The position numbers were made by a program, and so were the translations under genes. Of a DNA stretch of 64,000 nt, positions 26,041 to 35,997 are shown piece after piece. The DNA comes from JBBROS01 sp965213855 (GTDB lineage: Bacteria > Pseudomonadota > Alphaproteobacteria > Acetobacterales > Acetobacteraceae). The first letter of the stretch is position 1. Each line of letters begins with the position of its first letter. The notes beneath the pieces are model-generated. The model did not search any database and was not told the DNA's origin. It was given only the letters and a program-made list of their open reading frames with translations. Location of the stretch: positions 620,001-684,000 of the forward strand of contig CBDCAA010000008.1 in NCBI GenBank assembly GCA_965213855.1, written 5' to 3'.

Positions 26041-27273
26041 ATGAACGGGCAGACACGGTTTTCCTCGGTGCTCAGCGACGGCCTCGTCCCGCCCTCGGTG
26101 TTGGGAACAGCGATGTTGACCGCAGCCGCCTATCGCGGCGTGCCCCTGGACGAACTCGGGCGGCTCATCGTCGACGTGGACCGTCATCCGGCCGCACGAT
26201 CGTTCGATCAGTCGATCTTGCGCCAGTTGGCGCGCCACCCGGAGGATGCGATGGGCTTGCAGCGCATCGCGCTCGACCGCTCGGTGCTGTTCCGGGTCGA
26301 CGCCGCACGGCGCGCGGAGATCCGGCTTCTGGCCATCATGGCGCCCGGCGACTTGATGGTGAACACACCCCTGGACTTCATCACGACCCATCTCGACGTC
26401 CAGCTGGACATCCTGTTCCTGGTGCCCGGCCGGCCGCTGCCCGCGGTGCTTCCCGACCATGACATCGCGTTCATGGCCATCAGCGAGGCGGACCCGGCCA
26501 TGCTGCTGCGCCTGCGACATCTTTGCGCGCTATGGCCCCGCCCGATCCTGAACCATCCGGTGGCACTTCCAGCCCTCGCGCGGACCCGGCTGCCCGGTCT
26601 GCTGGCCGACGTACCGGGCCTGTATTGCCCCCCGGCGGTCGAGGTGAACCTTTCCCACTTGCGGGCCATGGCCCAGGACCCACGCGTCCTGCAGGACCTG
26701 CTGCCATCGGCCGAATTCCCGATCTTGGTCCGCCCGGCCGGGTCGCACGCCGGGGCCGGCCTGGTTCGGCTGGATGATGCGCCCGCTCTCGCCCGGCATC
26801 TTCCGCATGCCCCCGCCACCGCCTGCGTCACGCCGTTCGTGGATTACCGCTCGACCGACGGCTGGTATCGCAAGTACCGGGTGATGTTCATCGATCGCAC
26901 CCCTTACCTTTGCCATCTGGCGGTCTCGGCGCACTGGATGGTGCATTATCTCAATGCGGGAATGACCGACTGCGCATCCAAGCGCGCGATGGAGGCTGAA
27001 GCCATGGCCGGGTTCGAGGCGGGGTTCGCGCACCGCCATCAGGCCGGCTTCGCCGCCCTCTGCGACCGGCTCGACCTGGATGTGTTCTCGATCGATTGCG
27101 GCGAGTTGCCGGACGAGCGCCTGGTGGTGTTCGAGGCGGATACCGCGGCCATCATCCACGCCATGGATGCCCCGGACGTCTTCCCCTACAAGCCGGCGCA
27201 GATGAGGCGCGTGTTCAGCGCGTTCGGTGACCTGCTTCATCGGCGGACTGGTCTGGCGACCAGCCTGTCGTAA
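26041..27273 (+). CDS. hypothetical protein, possibly ATP-grasp-like
   Basis: A 410-residue cytoplasmic protein without signal or membrane segments. I cannot name a family with certainty. The C-terminal half (about residues 225-400) has features of an ATP-grasp fold: PILVRPAGSHAGAGLVRLD could be the nucleotide-binding loop, YRKYRVMFID a central strand, and VFEADTAAIIHAMD a metal/ATP-binding strand. The N-terminal half is helical and Leu/Arg-rich. The ATG at 26041 has only a weak Shine-Dalgarno; the frame is open upstream to 25834 in non-coding-like DNA. It stands alone, divergent from ompA. If it is ATP-grasp, peptide or amide ligation would be expected; this is inference. Confidence 0.55.
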   Translation: MNGQTRFSSVLSDGLVPPSVLGTAMLTAAAYRGVPLDELGRLIVDVDRHPAARSFDQSILRQLARHPEDAMGLQRIALDRSVLFRVDAARRAEIRLLAIMAPGDLMVNTPLDFITTHLDVQLDILFLVPGRPLPAVLPDHDIAFMAISEADPAMLLRLRHLCALWPRPILNHPVALPALARTRLPGLLADVPGLYCPPAVEVNLSHLRAMAQDPRVLQDLLPSAEFPILVRPAGSHAGAGLVRLDDAPALARHLPHAPATACVTPFVDYRSTDGWYRKYRVMFIDRTPYLCHLAVSAHWMVHYLNAGMTDCASKRAMEAEAMAGFEAGFAHRHQAGFAALCDRLDLDVFSIDCGELPDERLVVFEADTAAIIHAMDAPDVFPYKPAQMRRVFSAFGDLLHRRTGLATSLS

Positions 27274-27623
27274 GCGTGCAGGCCCCCTGCCGTCCGACGC
27301 CGTCGTGCAGCCCGTCCGGAAGCTGCCTCTCTCGGCGGCAGCGCGAGGGTCGTGTGGGCGTACACCGGGCAGAGACGGGTGCATTGCTGCAGATACGGGG
27401 CCGTCCCATGCCGTCCGTCGTTGACCGGCTTGTGTCGGCGCACTCTACTGCCAGGCGCGGGCGATAGACCCGGCCGCGGCTCGCGGCGACCAATAGGGTG
27501 GAGCGACCCGACCCTGGTGCCATCCACGTCGGACGGCCCGACCGTTGAAGGCGACCCGTGCCAAACCCGACCGCTCCCAATCGATCCGCGACGTCCGGCC
27601 GCAGCCTGTAAAGGGACCGCATC
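27274..27623 (+). other. 350-nt leader region upstream of the rutA-like gene
   Basis: No convincing gene is present on either strand; short frames here lack start signals and codon structure. It contains a good promoter candidate at 27421-27449, leaving a long 5' leader of about 170 nt before 27624. I could not recognise a known riboswitch fold in that leader. Confidence 0.5.
27421..27449 (+). promoter_or_regulatory. candidate sigma70 promoter of the rutA-ABC operon
   Basis: TTGACC (27421-27426, five of six) and TCTACT (27444-27449, four of six) have an exact 17-bp spacer. It is the best promoter match in the gap before the operon. Sequence-based prediction only. Confidence 0.35.
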
Positions 27624-28706
<1,083 letters not shown>

Positions 28707-28717
28707 GGGGCGTGATC

Positions 28718-29992
28718 ATGACGATTAAGAGGATCAGCAGGCGCGGCGTGTTGTCGGCCGCGGTGGGCGCGGCGGCAGGGTCAGGGGCGATTACTGGCTT
28801 TCCGACCATCTGGGCGCAGAACATCAAGGACGTGGAGATCCGGCACGCCGGGCAACCGGTGACGGTGTTGACCCAGATCGGCGATCAGGCGACCAAGGAT
28901 TTGGGCTTCAAGGTGACGATGCAGGCGTCCGAGAACGCCGACCTGATCAACCGCTACCTGACGCAGTCCGCCAACATCGACGTGGGCGACGTGAGCCTCG
29001 CCTACATGAAGTATCTGATCGGCCGCAACATCCTGCAGACGATCCCGGTCGAGAAGTTCAAGAACTGGGACTCGACCCTGCCGCTGTTCACGAAAAGCGT
29101 CTATCCTGACGGACGCAAGGCGAGCACGCAGGGGATCGCGCCCTATAAGGTCATGTATGCGACGGACGCGAGCGGCTCGAAGGCCGCGCCCGTGCCGACC
29201 GAGTTCCTGAACGGCGTGCCGACGATCACAAATGGCGACACGCTCGGCATCCGCCCGGACCTGACGGGCCGCCCGATCACGAGCTGGTCGGACCTGCTCA
29301 GCCCGGAGTTCAAGGGCAAGGCGGCGCTGCAGGACAACCCGACGATCGGCGTGATCGACGTCGCGATGGCGCTCGAGGCGCGCGGCGACATCAAGTATGC
29401 CGACAAGGGCAACATGACCAAGGAGGAGATCGACAAGACGATCGCCCTCATGATCGACACCAAGAAGTCGGGCCAGTTCCGCAGCTTCTGGGGCTCGTTC
29501 GACCAGTCGGTGAACCTGATGGCCTCGGGCGAGGTCGTCATCCAGTCGATGTGGTCGCCCGCCGTCACCGCCGTCCGCAGCCGCGGCATCCCCTGCGTGT
29601 TCCAGCCGCTGAAGGAAGGCTACCGAGGCTGGGGCTACATGATGGGGTTCATGAAGCATCTCACGGGTCTGCAGCTCGACTGCGCCTATGAATACCTGAA
29701 CTGGTACACCGCCGGGCATGCGGGCGCGATCATCGCGCGGGAGGGTTACTACTCGGCCCAACCGATGAACGCGAAGAAGTTCATGACCGAAGCCGAGTGG
29801 GACTACTGGTATGGCGGCGAGCCGGCCGCCGAAGACATGAAAGACCCGTTCGGCCGGCTGATGGAGAAGGCCGGCCGTTCGCGCGACGGCGGCTCGTTCG
29901 ACGAGCGGATCGGCAACATCGCGGTCTGGAACTCCGTCATGGACGAGGACCGCTACCTGACCCGGCGCTGGAACGAATTCATCAGCGTCTGA
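28718..29992 (+). CDS. ABC transporter substrate-binding protein, polyamine type, Tat-exported
   Basis: A 424-residue periplasmic binding protein of the spermidine/putrescine (PotD/SBP_bac_8-like) class. The N-terminus has a twin-arginine signal (ISRRGVLSAAVGAAAG, ending at TIWAQ). The start at 28718 follows a GGGGG stretch 12 nt after rutA. Typical elements are SWSDLLSPEFKGKAALQDN and SGEVVIQSMWSPAV. It would deliver a ligand to the permeases encoded next. Its fusion into an operon with a RutA enzyme suggests a pyrimidine-like or cyclic nitrogen compound as ligand rather than a polyamine; this is inference. Confidence 0.8.
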   Translation: MTIKRISRRGVLSAAVGAAAGSGAITGFPTIWAQNIKDVEIRHAGQPVTVLTQIGDQATKDLGFKVTMQASENADLINRYLTQSANIDVGDVSLAYMKYLIGRNILQTIPVEKFKNWDSTLPLFTKSVYPDGRKASTQGIAPYKVMYATDASGSKAAPVPTEFLNGVPTITNGDTLGIRPDLTGRPITSWSDLLSPEFKGKAALQDNPTIGVIDVAMALEARGDIKYADKGNMTKEEIDKTIALMIDTKKSGQFRSFWGSFDQSVNLMASGEVVIQSMWSPAVTAVRSRGIPCVFQPLKEGYRGWGYMMGFMKHLTGLQLDCAYEYLNWYTAGHAGAIIAREGYYSAQPMNAKKFMTEAEWDYWYGGEPAAEDMKDPFGRLMEKAGRSRDGGSFDERIGNIAVWNSVMDEDRYLTRRWNEFISV

Positions 29993-30939
29993 TGCCGCCG
30001 CGAAACGCGATGGCGCCCGTGGCCGTGAGCGCCATGGAGGCGGCCGGCCCGGTCCAGGCCGCGCCGGCCGCCCGGCGCCCCGGTGCGAAGCCCTGGCTCG
30101 TGTCCTGGGTCCAGGTCGCCCCGCTCGCGCTCATCCTCGGCGTCCTGTTCGTCGCGCCCACGGTCCTGTTCCTCGTGATCAGCTTCTGGGACTACGACCG
30201 CGTCGGCATCTACCCGGCCTTCTTGCTCGACAACTACCACGACCTGCTGACCACCCCCGCGACCTGGCGCATCTACGTCAGCAGCCTGCGCTTTGCCGTC
30301 ATCGTTTGGGCGATCACCTTGTTCTTGGGCTTCAACATCGCCCAGTTCCTGGTGTTCCACGTCCGCTCGGCCGCCATGCGCATGCTGCTGTTCCTCGCCT
30401 GCGCCATCCCATTCTGGACCTCGGGCATCATCCGCACGATCGCCTGGATCCCCTTCCTCGGCCGCAACGGCGCCTTCAACACGCTGCTGATGGATCTACA
30501 CGTCACCGATCACCCGCTCGAGTTCCTGCTGTTCTCGGACTTTTCGGTGATCGTCACCTACGTCCACTTGAACACGCTGCTGATGATCGGCCCGATCGCC
30601 AACTCCATGTCCAAGATCGACCGCGCGCTGATCGAGGCCGCGCGCGACGCCGGGGCCAGCCGGCTGCAGACGCTCCGCCACGTCGTCATCCCGCTGTCGC
30701 GCACCGGCATCGCGTTGGGGTCGATCCTGGTGTTCACCCAGGTCATCGGCGACTACTTCGTCGTCAAGCGCATGAGCGGCGGGCAGAGCGCCTCGATCGT
30801 CTCGGCGCTGTCGACCGAGATCCAGGCGATGCAATTCCCCCCCGCGTCCGCCAGTGCGGTCGTGCTCGTGCTGTTCGTCGCGGTGGTGGTCGCGGTGATG
30901 ATGCGGGTGGTCGACGTGCGGAAGGAGCTGGTCAGTTGA
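29992..30939 (+). CDS. ABC transporter permease, PotB-like
   Basis: A 315-residue membrane permease with about six helices after a cytoplasmic N-terminus of some 35 residues. The EAA loop is visible as EAARDAGASRLQTLRHVVIPLS. The ATG at 29992 overlaps the stop of the binding-protein gene by 1 nt (TGATG); later ATGs at 30010 and 30034 are possible. It pairs with the next permease to form the channel. The PotB/PotH group is the closest type; specificity cannot be read from the sequence. Confidence 0.85.
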   Translation: MPPRNAMAPVAVSAMEAAGPVQAAPAARRPGAKPWLVSWVQVAPLALILGVLFVAPTVLFLVISFWDYDRVGIYPAFLLDNYHDLLTTPATWRIYVSSLRFAVIVWAITLFLGFNIAQFLVFHVRSAAMRMLLFLACAIPFWTSGIIRTIAWIPFLGRNGAFNTLLMDLHVTDHPLEFLLFSDFSVIVTYVHLNTLLMIGPIANSMSKIDRALIEAARDAGASRLQTLRHVVIPLSRTGIALGSILVFTQVIGDYFVVKRMSGGQSASIVSALSTEIQAMQFPPASASAVVLVLFVAVVVAVMMRVVDVRKELVS

Positions 30940-31772
30940 GCGCCATTTCGCGGGCGCCGGTGCGGGAGGCGCGTCCGTTCACCTTCTACCTGCTCGCCGG
31001 GTTGATGGGCCTGTTCCTGCTGTTCCTGTACGGCCCGATGCTGATCATCTACCTGCTGTCGTTCCAGGGACCGACCGGGGGTGTCACGTTCCCGATGGTG
31101 GGCGTGTCGACCAAGTGGTTCCAGGACATCCTGAAACCGGGGCAGATGGCCAACATCCCCGTCTCGTTCGGCCGGTCCGTGGCGCTTGCGCTCGTGGTCA
31201 GTGCGCTCACGGTAGTCATCTCGGTCGCCGCCGGGCTCGGCTTCCGGCGTCGTTTCCCGGGGGCGGGGCTGCTGTTCTACGTGGCGATCGCCAGCCTGGT
31301 CATGCCGAGCCTGCTGGTGGGGTTCGGCATCGGCCTCGGCTTCCAACTGTTCGGCCTGCCGCAGGGGCTGTGGACATCGGCGCTCGGCGCCCAGCTTACC
31401 TGGACCTTGCCGTTCGGGCTGTTGACGATGTTCGCCGTCGTCGCCCGCTTCAACCGCAGCTACGAGGAGGCCGCGACCGACCTCGGCGCCTCGCCCTGGC
31501 AGCGGCTGCGCTTCGTGACCTTGCCGATCCTGGCACCCGGGATCATCGGCGTCGCCGTCGGCGCGTTCACGCTGTCCTACGACGAGTATGCGCGCACGAC
31601 CTTGACCATCGGCAGCCGGAACACGCTGCCGCTCGAGATCTATGCGTTGATCTCGAGCGACAGCACGCCGGTGCTGTTCGCGATCGGCACGGTCACGACG
31701 GCGGTCTCGTTCGTGCTGATCGGCCTGACGATGGCCGCCGTGCTGCGGATGCAGCGCCGGCGCGCCGGCTGA
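30936..31772 (+). CDS. ABC transporter permease, PotC-like
   Basis: A 278-residue permease with six predicted helices. The EAA loop reads EEAATDLGASPWQRLRFVTLP. No ATG is suitably placed. The TTG at 30936 overlaps the stop of the previous permease (TTGA), with GGAAGGAG eight bases before it, so translational coupling is likely. It is followed 13 nt later by the ATPase gene. The length is usual for PotC/PotI permeases. Confidence 0.85.
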   Translation: MSAISRAPVREARPFTFYLLAGLMGLFLLFLYGPMLIIYLLSFQGPTGGVTFPMVGVSTKWFQDILKPGQMANIPVSFGRSVALALVVSALTVVISVAAGLGFRRRFPGAGLLFYVAIASLVMPSLLVGFGIGLGFQLFGLPQGLWTSALGAQLTWTLPFGLLTMFAVVARFNRSYEEAATDLGASPWQRLRFVTLPILAPGIIGVAVGAFTLSYDEYARTTLTIGSRNTLPLEIYALISSDSTPVLFAIGTVTTAVSFVLIGLTMAAVLRMQRRRAG

Positions 31773-31785
31773 GCCTCAGGGGGGA

Positions 31786-32763
31786 ATGATGGACGCGCGC
31801 TACGATGTGGAGCTGGTCGACGTCGTCAAGCAATATGGCGGCACCGTCGCGGTCGACGGCATCTCGTTGCGGGTGCCGAAGGCCAGCTACTGCTGCCTGC
31901 TCGGCCCGTCCGGCTGCGGCAAGACCAGCACGCTGCGTATGATCGCCGGGCACGAGGCGATCACGGCGGGCGACGTGCTGATCGACGGCCGGAACGTGAC
32001 CGGAGAGCCGCCGGTGAAGCGCGGCACGGCCATGATGTTCCAGAGCTATGCCTTGTTCCCGCACCTGAACTGCCTCGACAACGTCGCGTTCAGCCAGAAG
32101 ATGCGCGGCGTGGCCCGGCGCGAGCGAGAGGCCCGCGCGCGCGAGTTCCTCGATTTGGTGCAGATGGCGCCTTTCGCCGACCGCTTGCCGGCGCAGCTCT
32201 CCGGCGGCCAGCAGCAGCGGGTGGCGCTGGCCCGGGCGCTCATCATGCGCCCCCAGGTCCTGCTGCTGGACGAGCCGCTCTCGGCACTCGATCCGTTCCT
32301 GCGCACGAAGGTGCGGGAGGAGCTGAAGCGGCTGCAGCGCGAGCTGGGCATCAGCTTCATCCACGTGACGCACAGCCAGGACGAGGCGATGGCGCTCGCC
32401 GACCAGATGGTGGTGATGGATGGCGGCCGCATCAGCCAGGCCGGCACGCCGCGCGAGGTGTTCGACCGCCCGGCCAACCGCTTCATCGCCCGCTTCATCG
32501 GCGGCCACAACGTGCTCGACGGCCCCTCCGGCCCGATCGCCGTCCGGGCCGACCGCTGCCGCCTCGGCGCCGAGGGTCTTCCCGTCCAGGTCATCGCCGT
32601 CGAATACCAGGGCGCCGTGGTCCGGATCGCGTTGCGCACCGCCGCGGGCGAGGAGGTCTCGTCCGTCCTGCCAGACCACGCGTTCGACAGCTCACCCGTC
32701 GAGCCCGGCGCCGCAAGCCGCCTGGCCTGGTCCCAGGCCGACGAGCGCGCGTTGCAGGGCTGA
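31786..32763 (+). CDS. ABC transporter ATPase, PotA-like
   Basis: A 325-residue ATPase with Walker A GPSGCGKTST, Q-loop MMFQSYALFPHL, signature LSGGQQQRVALARA, Walker B VLLLDEPLSALD and switch HVTHSQDEAM. A short C-terminal TOBE-like domain follows. Two ATGs are adjacent (31786 and 31789); a purine-rich AGGGGGGA precedes them and fits the second slightly better. It is the last gene of the rutA-ABC operon; the next gene is convergent. Confidence 0.87.
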   Translation: MMDARYDVELVDVVKQYGGTVAVDGISLRVPKASYCCLLGPSGCGKTSTLRMIAGHEAITAGDVLIDGRNVTGEPPVKRGTAMMFQSYALFPHLNCLDNVAFSQKMRGVARREREARAREFLDLVQMAPFADRLPAQLSGGQQQRVALARALIMRPQVLLLDEPLSALDPFLRTKVREELKRLQRELGISFIHVTHSQDEAMALADQMVVMDGGRISQAGTPREVFDRPANRFIARFIGGHNVLDGPSGPIAVRADRCRLGAEGLPVQVIAVEYQGAVVRIALRTAAGEEVSSVLPDHAFDSSPVEPGAASRLAWSQADERALQG

Positions 32764-32777
32764 CCGTCGCGCCCGGT

Positions 32778-33698
32778 TCAGCGCCGGATGCCGCCCGCCT
32801 GCGCGTCGAACCAGGCGAAGGTCTCGGCCAGCGCCTCGCGCAAGGTGTAGCGCGGCTGAAATCCCAGCTCTCGTAGCTTGCTGACCTCGTAGGCGCGGAG
32901 TTTCTGGCCATCCGGCTTCGTGCGGTCCCAGTCGATCGGGCGCCGGTAGCCGGAGACGTCGCGGATCGTCTCGACCGCGTCGCGGATCGAGACCGCGCTG
33001 CCGGTCGCGAGGTTGATCGGGCCGCTGAACGATCCACCGATCATGCGCATCGCCCGGGCGGCATCCTTCACATAGAGGAAGTCGCGGTGCGGCGTGCCGG
33101 TGCCCCAGACCGTGACGACGCCATCCTCCTGCACCGCGCGGTGGAACTTGCTGATCAGGGACGGGATGACGTGGCCGTGCTTCTCATCGAACTTGTCGTA
33201 GGGGCCGAACAGGTTGGTGCTGATGCAGTAGGCGAAGTCCAGCCCCCATTGGTCCCGATAGGTCTCGAGCTGCGCCAGCATCGCCCGCTTGGCGTGCGCG
33301 TAGCCGGCCTCGGACGCGTGGGGCGGCCCGATCCAGACCTCCTCCTCCTTCATCGGCAGGCCGACCATGTCGGAGTAGATCGCCGCCGACCCCATCGCGA
33401 CCACTTTGCGGGCGCCCGCCAGCCGGGCGGCTTCCACGGTATTCGTGTTCATCTGGATGTTGTCCAGGTAGGCCTGCCCCTGGGCGCGCATGTTGCCCAT
33501 GATGCCGCTGACCCGGGCAGCGAGGTGATAGACGATCGTCGGCGCGTGGCGCTGGAACAGCGCGCAGGTCGCAGCGAAATCGGTCAGGTTCACGTCCTTG
33601 CTGCTGAGCGGGAAGACCTCCAGCCCGGCCTCGCGCAGCTCCTGCACCAGCGCCATCCCCATCAGCCCGGTGGCCCCGGTCACCAACACTCGCTCCAT
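32778..33698 (-). CDS. GDP-L-fucose synthase-like NAD(P)-dependent epimerase/reductase
   Basis: A 306-residue extended SDR. The cofactor motif is TGATGLMG. The body tracks GDP-4-keto-6-deoxymannose epimerase-reductase (Fcl/WcaG): PMKEEE, YAHAKRA (Tyr-x3-Lys), TNLFGPYDKFD and HVIPSLISKFHRA, the last retaining the catalytic His. The active-site loop reads GSAAIYS where Fcl has GSSCIYP, so the catalytic Cys109 equivalent is Ala. Since that Cys takes part in epimerisation, the product may differ from GDP-L-fucose. It lies beside glycosyltransferase genes; no gmd is in the window. A related nucleotide-sugar reductase is the main alternative. Confidence 0.72.
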   Translation of the reverse strand: MERVLVTGATGLMGMALVQELREAGLEVFPLSSKDVNLTDFAATCALFQRHAPTIVYHLAARVSGIMGNMRAQGQAYLDNIQMNTNTVEAARLAGARKVVAMGSAAIYSDMVGLPMKEEEVWIGPPHASEAGYAHAKRAMLAQLETYRDQWGLDFAYCISTNLFGPYDKFDEKHGHVIPSLISKFHRAVQEDGVVTVWGTGTPHRDFLYVKDAARAMRMIGGSFSGPINLATGSAVSIRDAVETIRDVSGYRRPIDWDRTKPDGQKLRAYEVSKLRELGFQPRYTLREALAETFAWFDAQAGGIRR

Positions 33699-33728
33699 CC
33701 GACGCCTTCCCCGGTCTCACGCGATGCT

Positions 33729-33829
33729 CTGGTGCCCAAGCCGATCGAAGTCGATCGGAATGGGCACCAGCGTTGCAGTGATGCAAGCATCTTCATCCGA
33801 CGGGTGACCCCGACCGGTCGGATGATGCT
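33729..33829. repeat. cluster of three inverted repeats in an intergenic gap
   Basis: In 131 nt between two minus-strand genes there are three nested or adjacent dyads. (1) CTGGTGCCCA (33729-33738) pairs with TGGGCACCAG (33761-33770), enclosing a perfect CCGATCGA/TCGATCGG stem (33741-33758). (2) TTGCA/TGCAA (33773-33786). (3) A 16-nt left arm (33786-33801) pairs with GTCGGATGATGCT (33817-33829) with a 3-nt bulge. The last arm touches the stop codon of the upstream gene. It may be a terminator complex or a REP-like mobile palindrome. No U-run is visible. Confidence 0.7.
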
Positions 33830-35995
33830 CTAGGCGGAGCAGAACACCATGTCCATCGAAGGGTTCATGTAGGCGACGGCGGTGGACACGTTGCTGACGA
33901 CGTGCAGCAGGCACTCGCACCGGGCCATGGTGTAGGCGTCGCGTACGACCTCCCACGCCATGCGCGACGACCAGTGGCGCGGGTCGGCGGCGACGAGGTG
34001 CTGAAGCTGGTGCCCTTCGCTATTCTTCTCGTCGGCGCTCAGCGCGTCGAACGCCGCGTCCTCGTCGGCGCGGGTGCGGCGCACGTCGTCGTAACAGCAC
34101 ACCCGGTCGCCGAACGCCGCGCGGAAGCGGCGGACCACCTTTTCCTGGTCGGTGGCCAGGAACACCGCCCAGTCCGGGCCGTCGATATCCACGCCGCGGG
34201 CGCGCACCTGGTCGTGGATGGCGGTGATGTAGGCCTCGGTATGGGCGATGACGGCGCCGGGTTGCTCGACCGTGTGGCTCGGGTGACGGACGTGGGCGCC
34301 GATGAGGCAGGGTGCACCCAAATGCCGGGCCGCAAAGGCCTCGATCTCGGCCGATAGCTCGGGGCGCAGGTGCACGTGCTCGCGGAAGGCGCGGTAGTAT
34401 TGGCGGCGGAAGGCCGTGAACTCGGCGCTTTGATACAGCTTGTATGCGTGCACGTACGTCATCAGCGGCTCGCGGTTCTCGTTGTGCCGAAAGAACGGCG
34501 CTTCCGCATGCCGCCACAGCCAGGCCGGGTCCTGCATCTCGGCTTCGGTGGCGCCGAACAGCGGCTGGAACAGCTTCAGCCAAAGATTGCCGTCGCCGGG
34601 CTGGCCATAGCAGAAGCTGGTCGCCTTGCCGCCGATCCGTTCGTTCAGCCGGTCGACGTCCCAGTCGGGCAGGACGGCATGGCAGCGGTCCTCCCGCTGC
34701 TGCCAGACCAGATGGCTGATGAATGCGTTGAAAATGGAGAAGAACCCGGCGTCGTAGGCTGCGCACACGTGCCGGCGAATGCCGTCGATCACATCGGCGC
34801 GCCGCCCCAGCCGCGACTCGACCACCGCCTCGAACGCTGGCGGCACCTGCACGTGGATCGGCTTCGGACCGGCCCGGAACCGGGCGATGCTGGGGTCGAT
34901 CAGCGCGCCGACGGAGGCGGTCAGGCGCGAAAACGACCAATTTCGTGCGCGGTCCCGCCGCGCCTGCGCCGTCATGTTGAAGGGATCGGCCGCCAGGAAC
35001 GACAACGCCGTTTCCAGTGCGTCCGCAACGGCCGAGGCGCTGACAGCGGGCTGTTCGCCGAAGGCCAGATTGTCGATTTCCGGATAACGGGCCGGCACCG
35101 CGATGTCCGGCCGCACCAGGAACACCCCGGGCGGTCCAACCAGGTCCTGATGGCCGCCCACGTCGGAGGCGACCACCACCTTGCCCATCGCCATCGCCTC
35201 ACGCGGGCCGATGCTGTAGCCCTCGCCGTGCGAGCAATTGACGAACACGTCAAAGCTGTCGATCAGCGCATTCTTCTCGGCGTCATCCAGCGCGCCATGG
35301 GAGATGCGGATGTTGGTCGCGCCCCGCCGCTCGGCCAAGGCGCGCACCCGCTCCAGCGTCCGCCCGATCGCCAGGTTGCTGTGCAGCACCAGCTCGACAT
35401 CGGGTCGGTCGGCGTAGCGGCTGAGGAACGCCTCGGCCAGCACCTCGACGCCCTTGCGGGGGTGGAACGCGGCGACGCAGCCGAACCGGGTCAGGGCATT
35501 CCGGACCGCGAGCGGTCGGGCGAGCAGCGCGTCGAGGTCGACCGGGATCGGCATGCAGGCGATCGGCGTGGTCACGTCGTTGGCACGCGCGGTCTCCAAC
35601 AGATGCGGGCTGGCGGCCAGAACGAGGTCGAAATGCTCGTTCAGCAACGTCGCCCACCGTGGGGGCAGCTTGTCGGAGTCGTAGACTAGCCACGCGTATT
35701 TTAGGCTGTCGGGCGGCACCAGGGTGTAGTTGAAATCGTCGACGCCGTTCCAAAGCACGTCGCAGAACACGCTTGCCTTGATCCGTGCCGGGTCCTTGCA
35801 CACCGGCAGCCGCCGCCCGTTCGGCAGTACGATGCTGTCCAGTGCCCGCTGGTGCGGTTCGGTCGGCAAGAAGCTGACGGCGTAGTTCCGGGCCAGCAGC
35901 TCGGCCGTGGCGTAGCCGATCGAGCCGATCCCCGACTGGAACGAGGTTCGGCCGACGACGCAGATCTCGGCGCCGCCATTGCTGAAATCGAACAT
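33830..35995 (-). CDS. bifunctional GT4 glycosyltransferase with a C-terminal fucosyltransferase-like domain
   Basis: A 721-residue protein starting with ATG at 35995, 2 nt after the upstream stop. Residues about 5-390 are a GT4 module (FSNGGAEICVVGRTSFQSGIGS, AFHPRKGVEVLAEAFL, EGYSIGPREAMAMG near 260). Residues about 430-720 resemble the GT23/NodZ-FUT8 type: GAHVRHPSHT as the GDP-binding H-R-H-like loop, VFLATDQEKVVRRF, and a C-terminal ARCECLLHVVSNVSTAVAY. Hence a glycan chain may be extended and then decorated with a 6-deoxyhexose from the neighbouring GDP-sugar enzyme. The C-terminal assignment is by motif only. Confidence 0.7.
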   Translation of the reverse strand: MFDFSNGGAEICVVGRTSFQSGIGSIGYATAELLARNYAVSFLPTEPHQRALDSIVLPNGRRLPVCKDPARIKASVFCDVLWNGVDDFNYTLVPPDSLKYAWLVYDSDKLPPRWATLLNEHFDLVLAASPHLLETARANDVTTPIACMPIPVDLDALLARPLAVRNALTRFGCVAAFHPRKGVEVLAEAFLSRYADRPDVELVLHSNLAIGRTLERVRALAERRGATNIRISHGALDDAEKNALIDSFDVFVNCSHGEGYSIGPREAMAMGKVVVASDVGGHQDLVGPPGVFLVRPDIAVPARYPEIDNLAFGEQPAVSASAVADALETALSFLAADPFNMTAQARRDRARNWSFSRLTASVGALIDPSIARFRAGPKPIHVQVPPAFEAVVESRLGRRADVIDGIRRHVCAAYDAGFFSIFNAFISHLVWQQREDRCHAVLPDWDVDRLNERIGGKATSFCYGQPGDGNLWLKLFQPLFGATEAEMQDPAWLWRHAEAPFFRHNENREPLMTYVHAYKLYQSAEFTAFRRQYYRAFREHVHLRPELSAEIEAFAARHLGAPCLIGAHVRHPSHTVEQPGAVIAHTEAYITAIHDQVRARGVDIDGPDWAVFLATDQEKVVRRFRAAFGDRVCCYDDVRRTRADEDAAFDALSADEKNSEGHQLQHLVAADPRHWSSRMAWEVVRDAYTMARCECLLHVVSNVSTAVAYMNPSMDMVFCSA

Positions 35996-35997
35996 GG

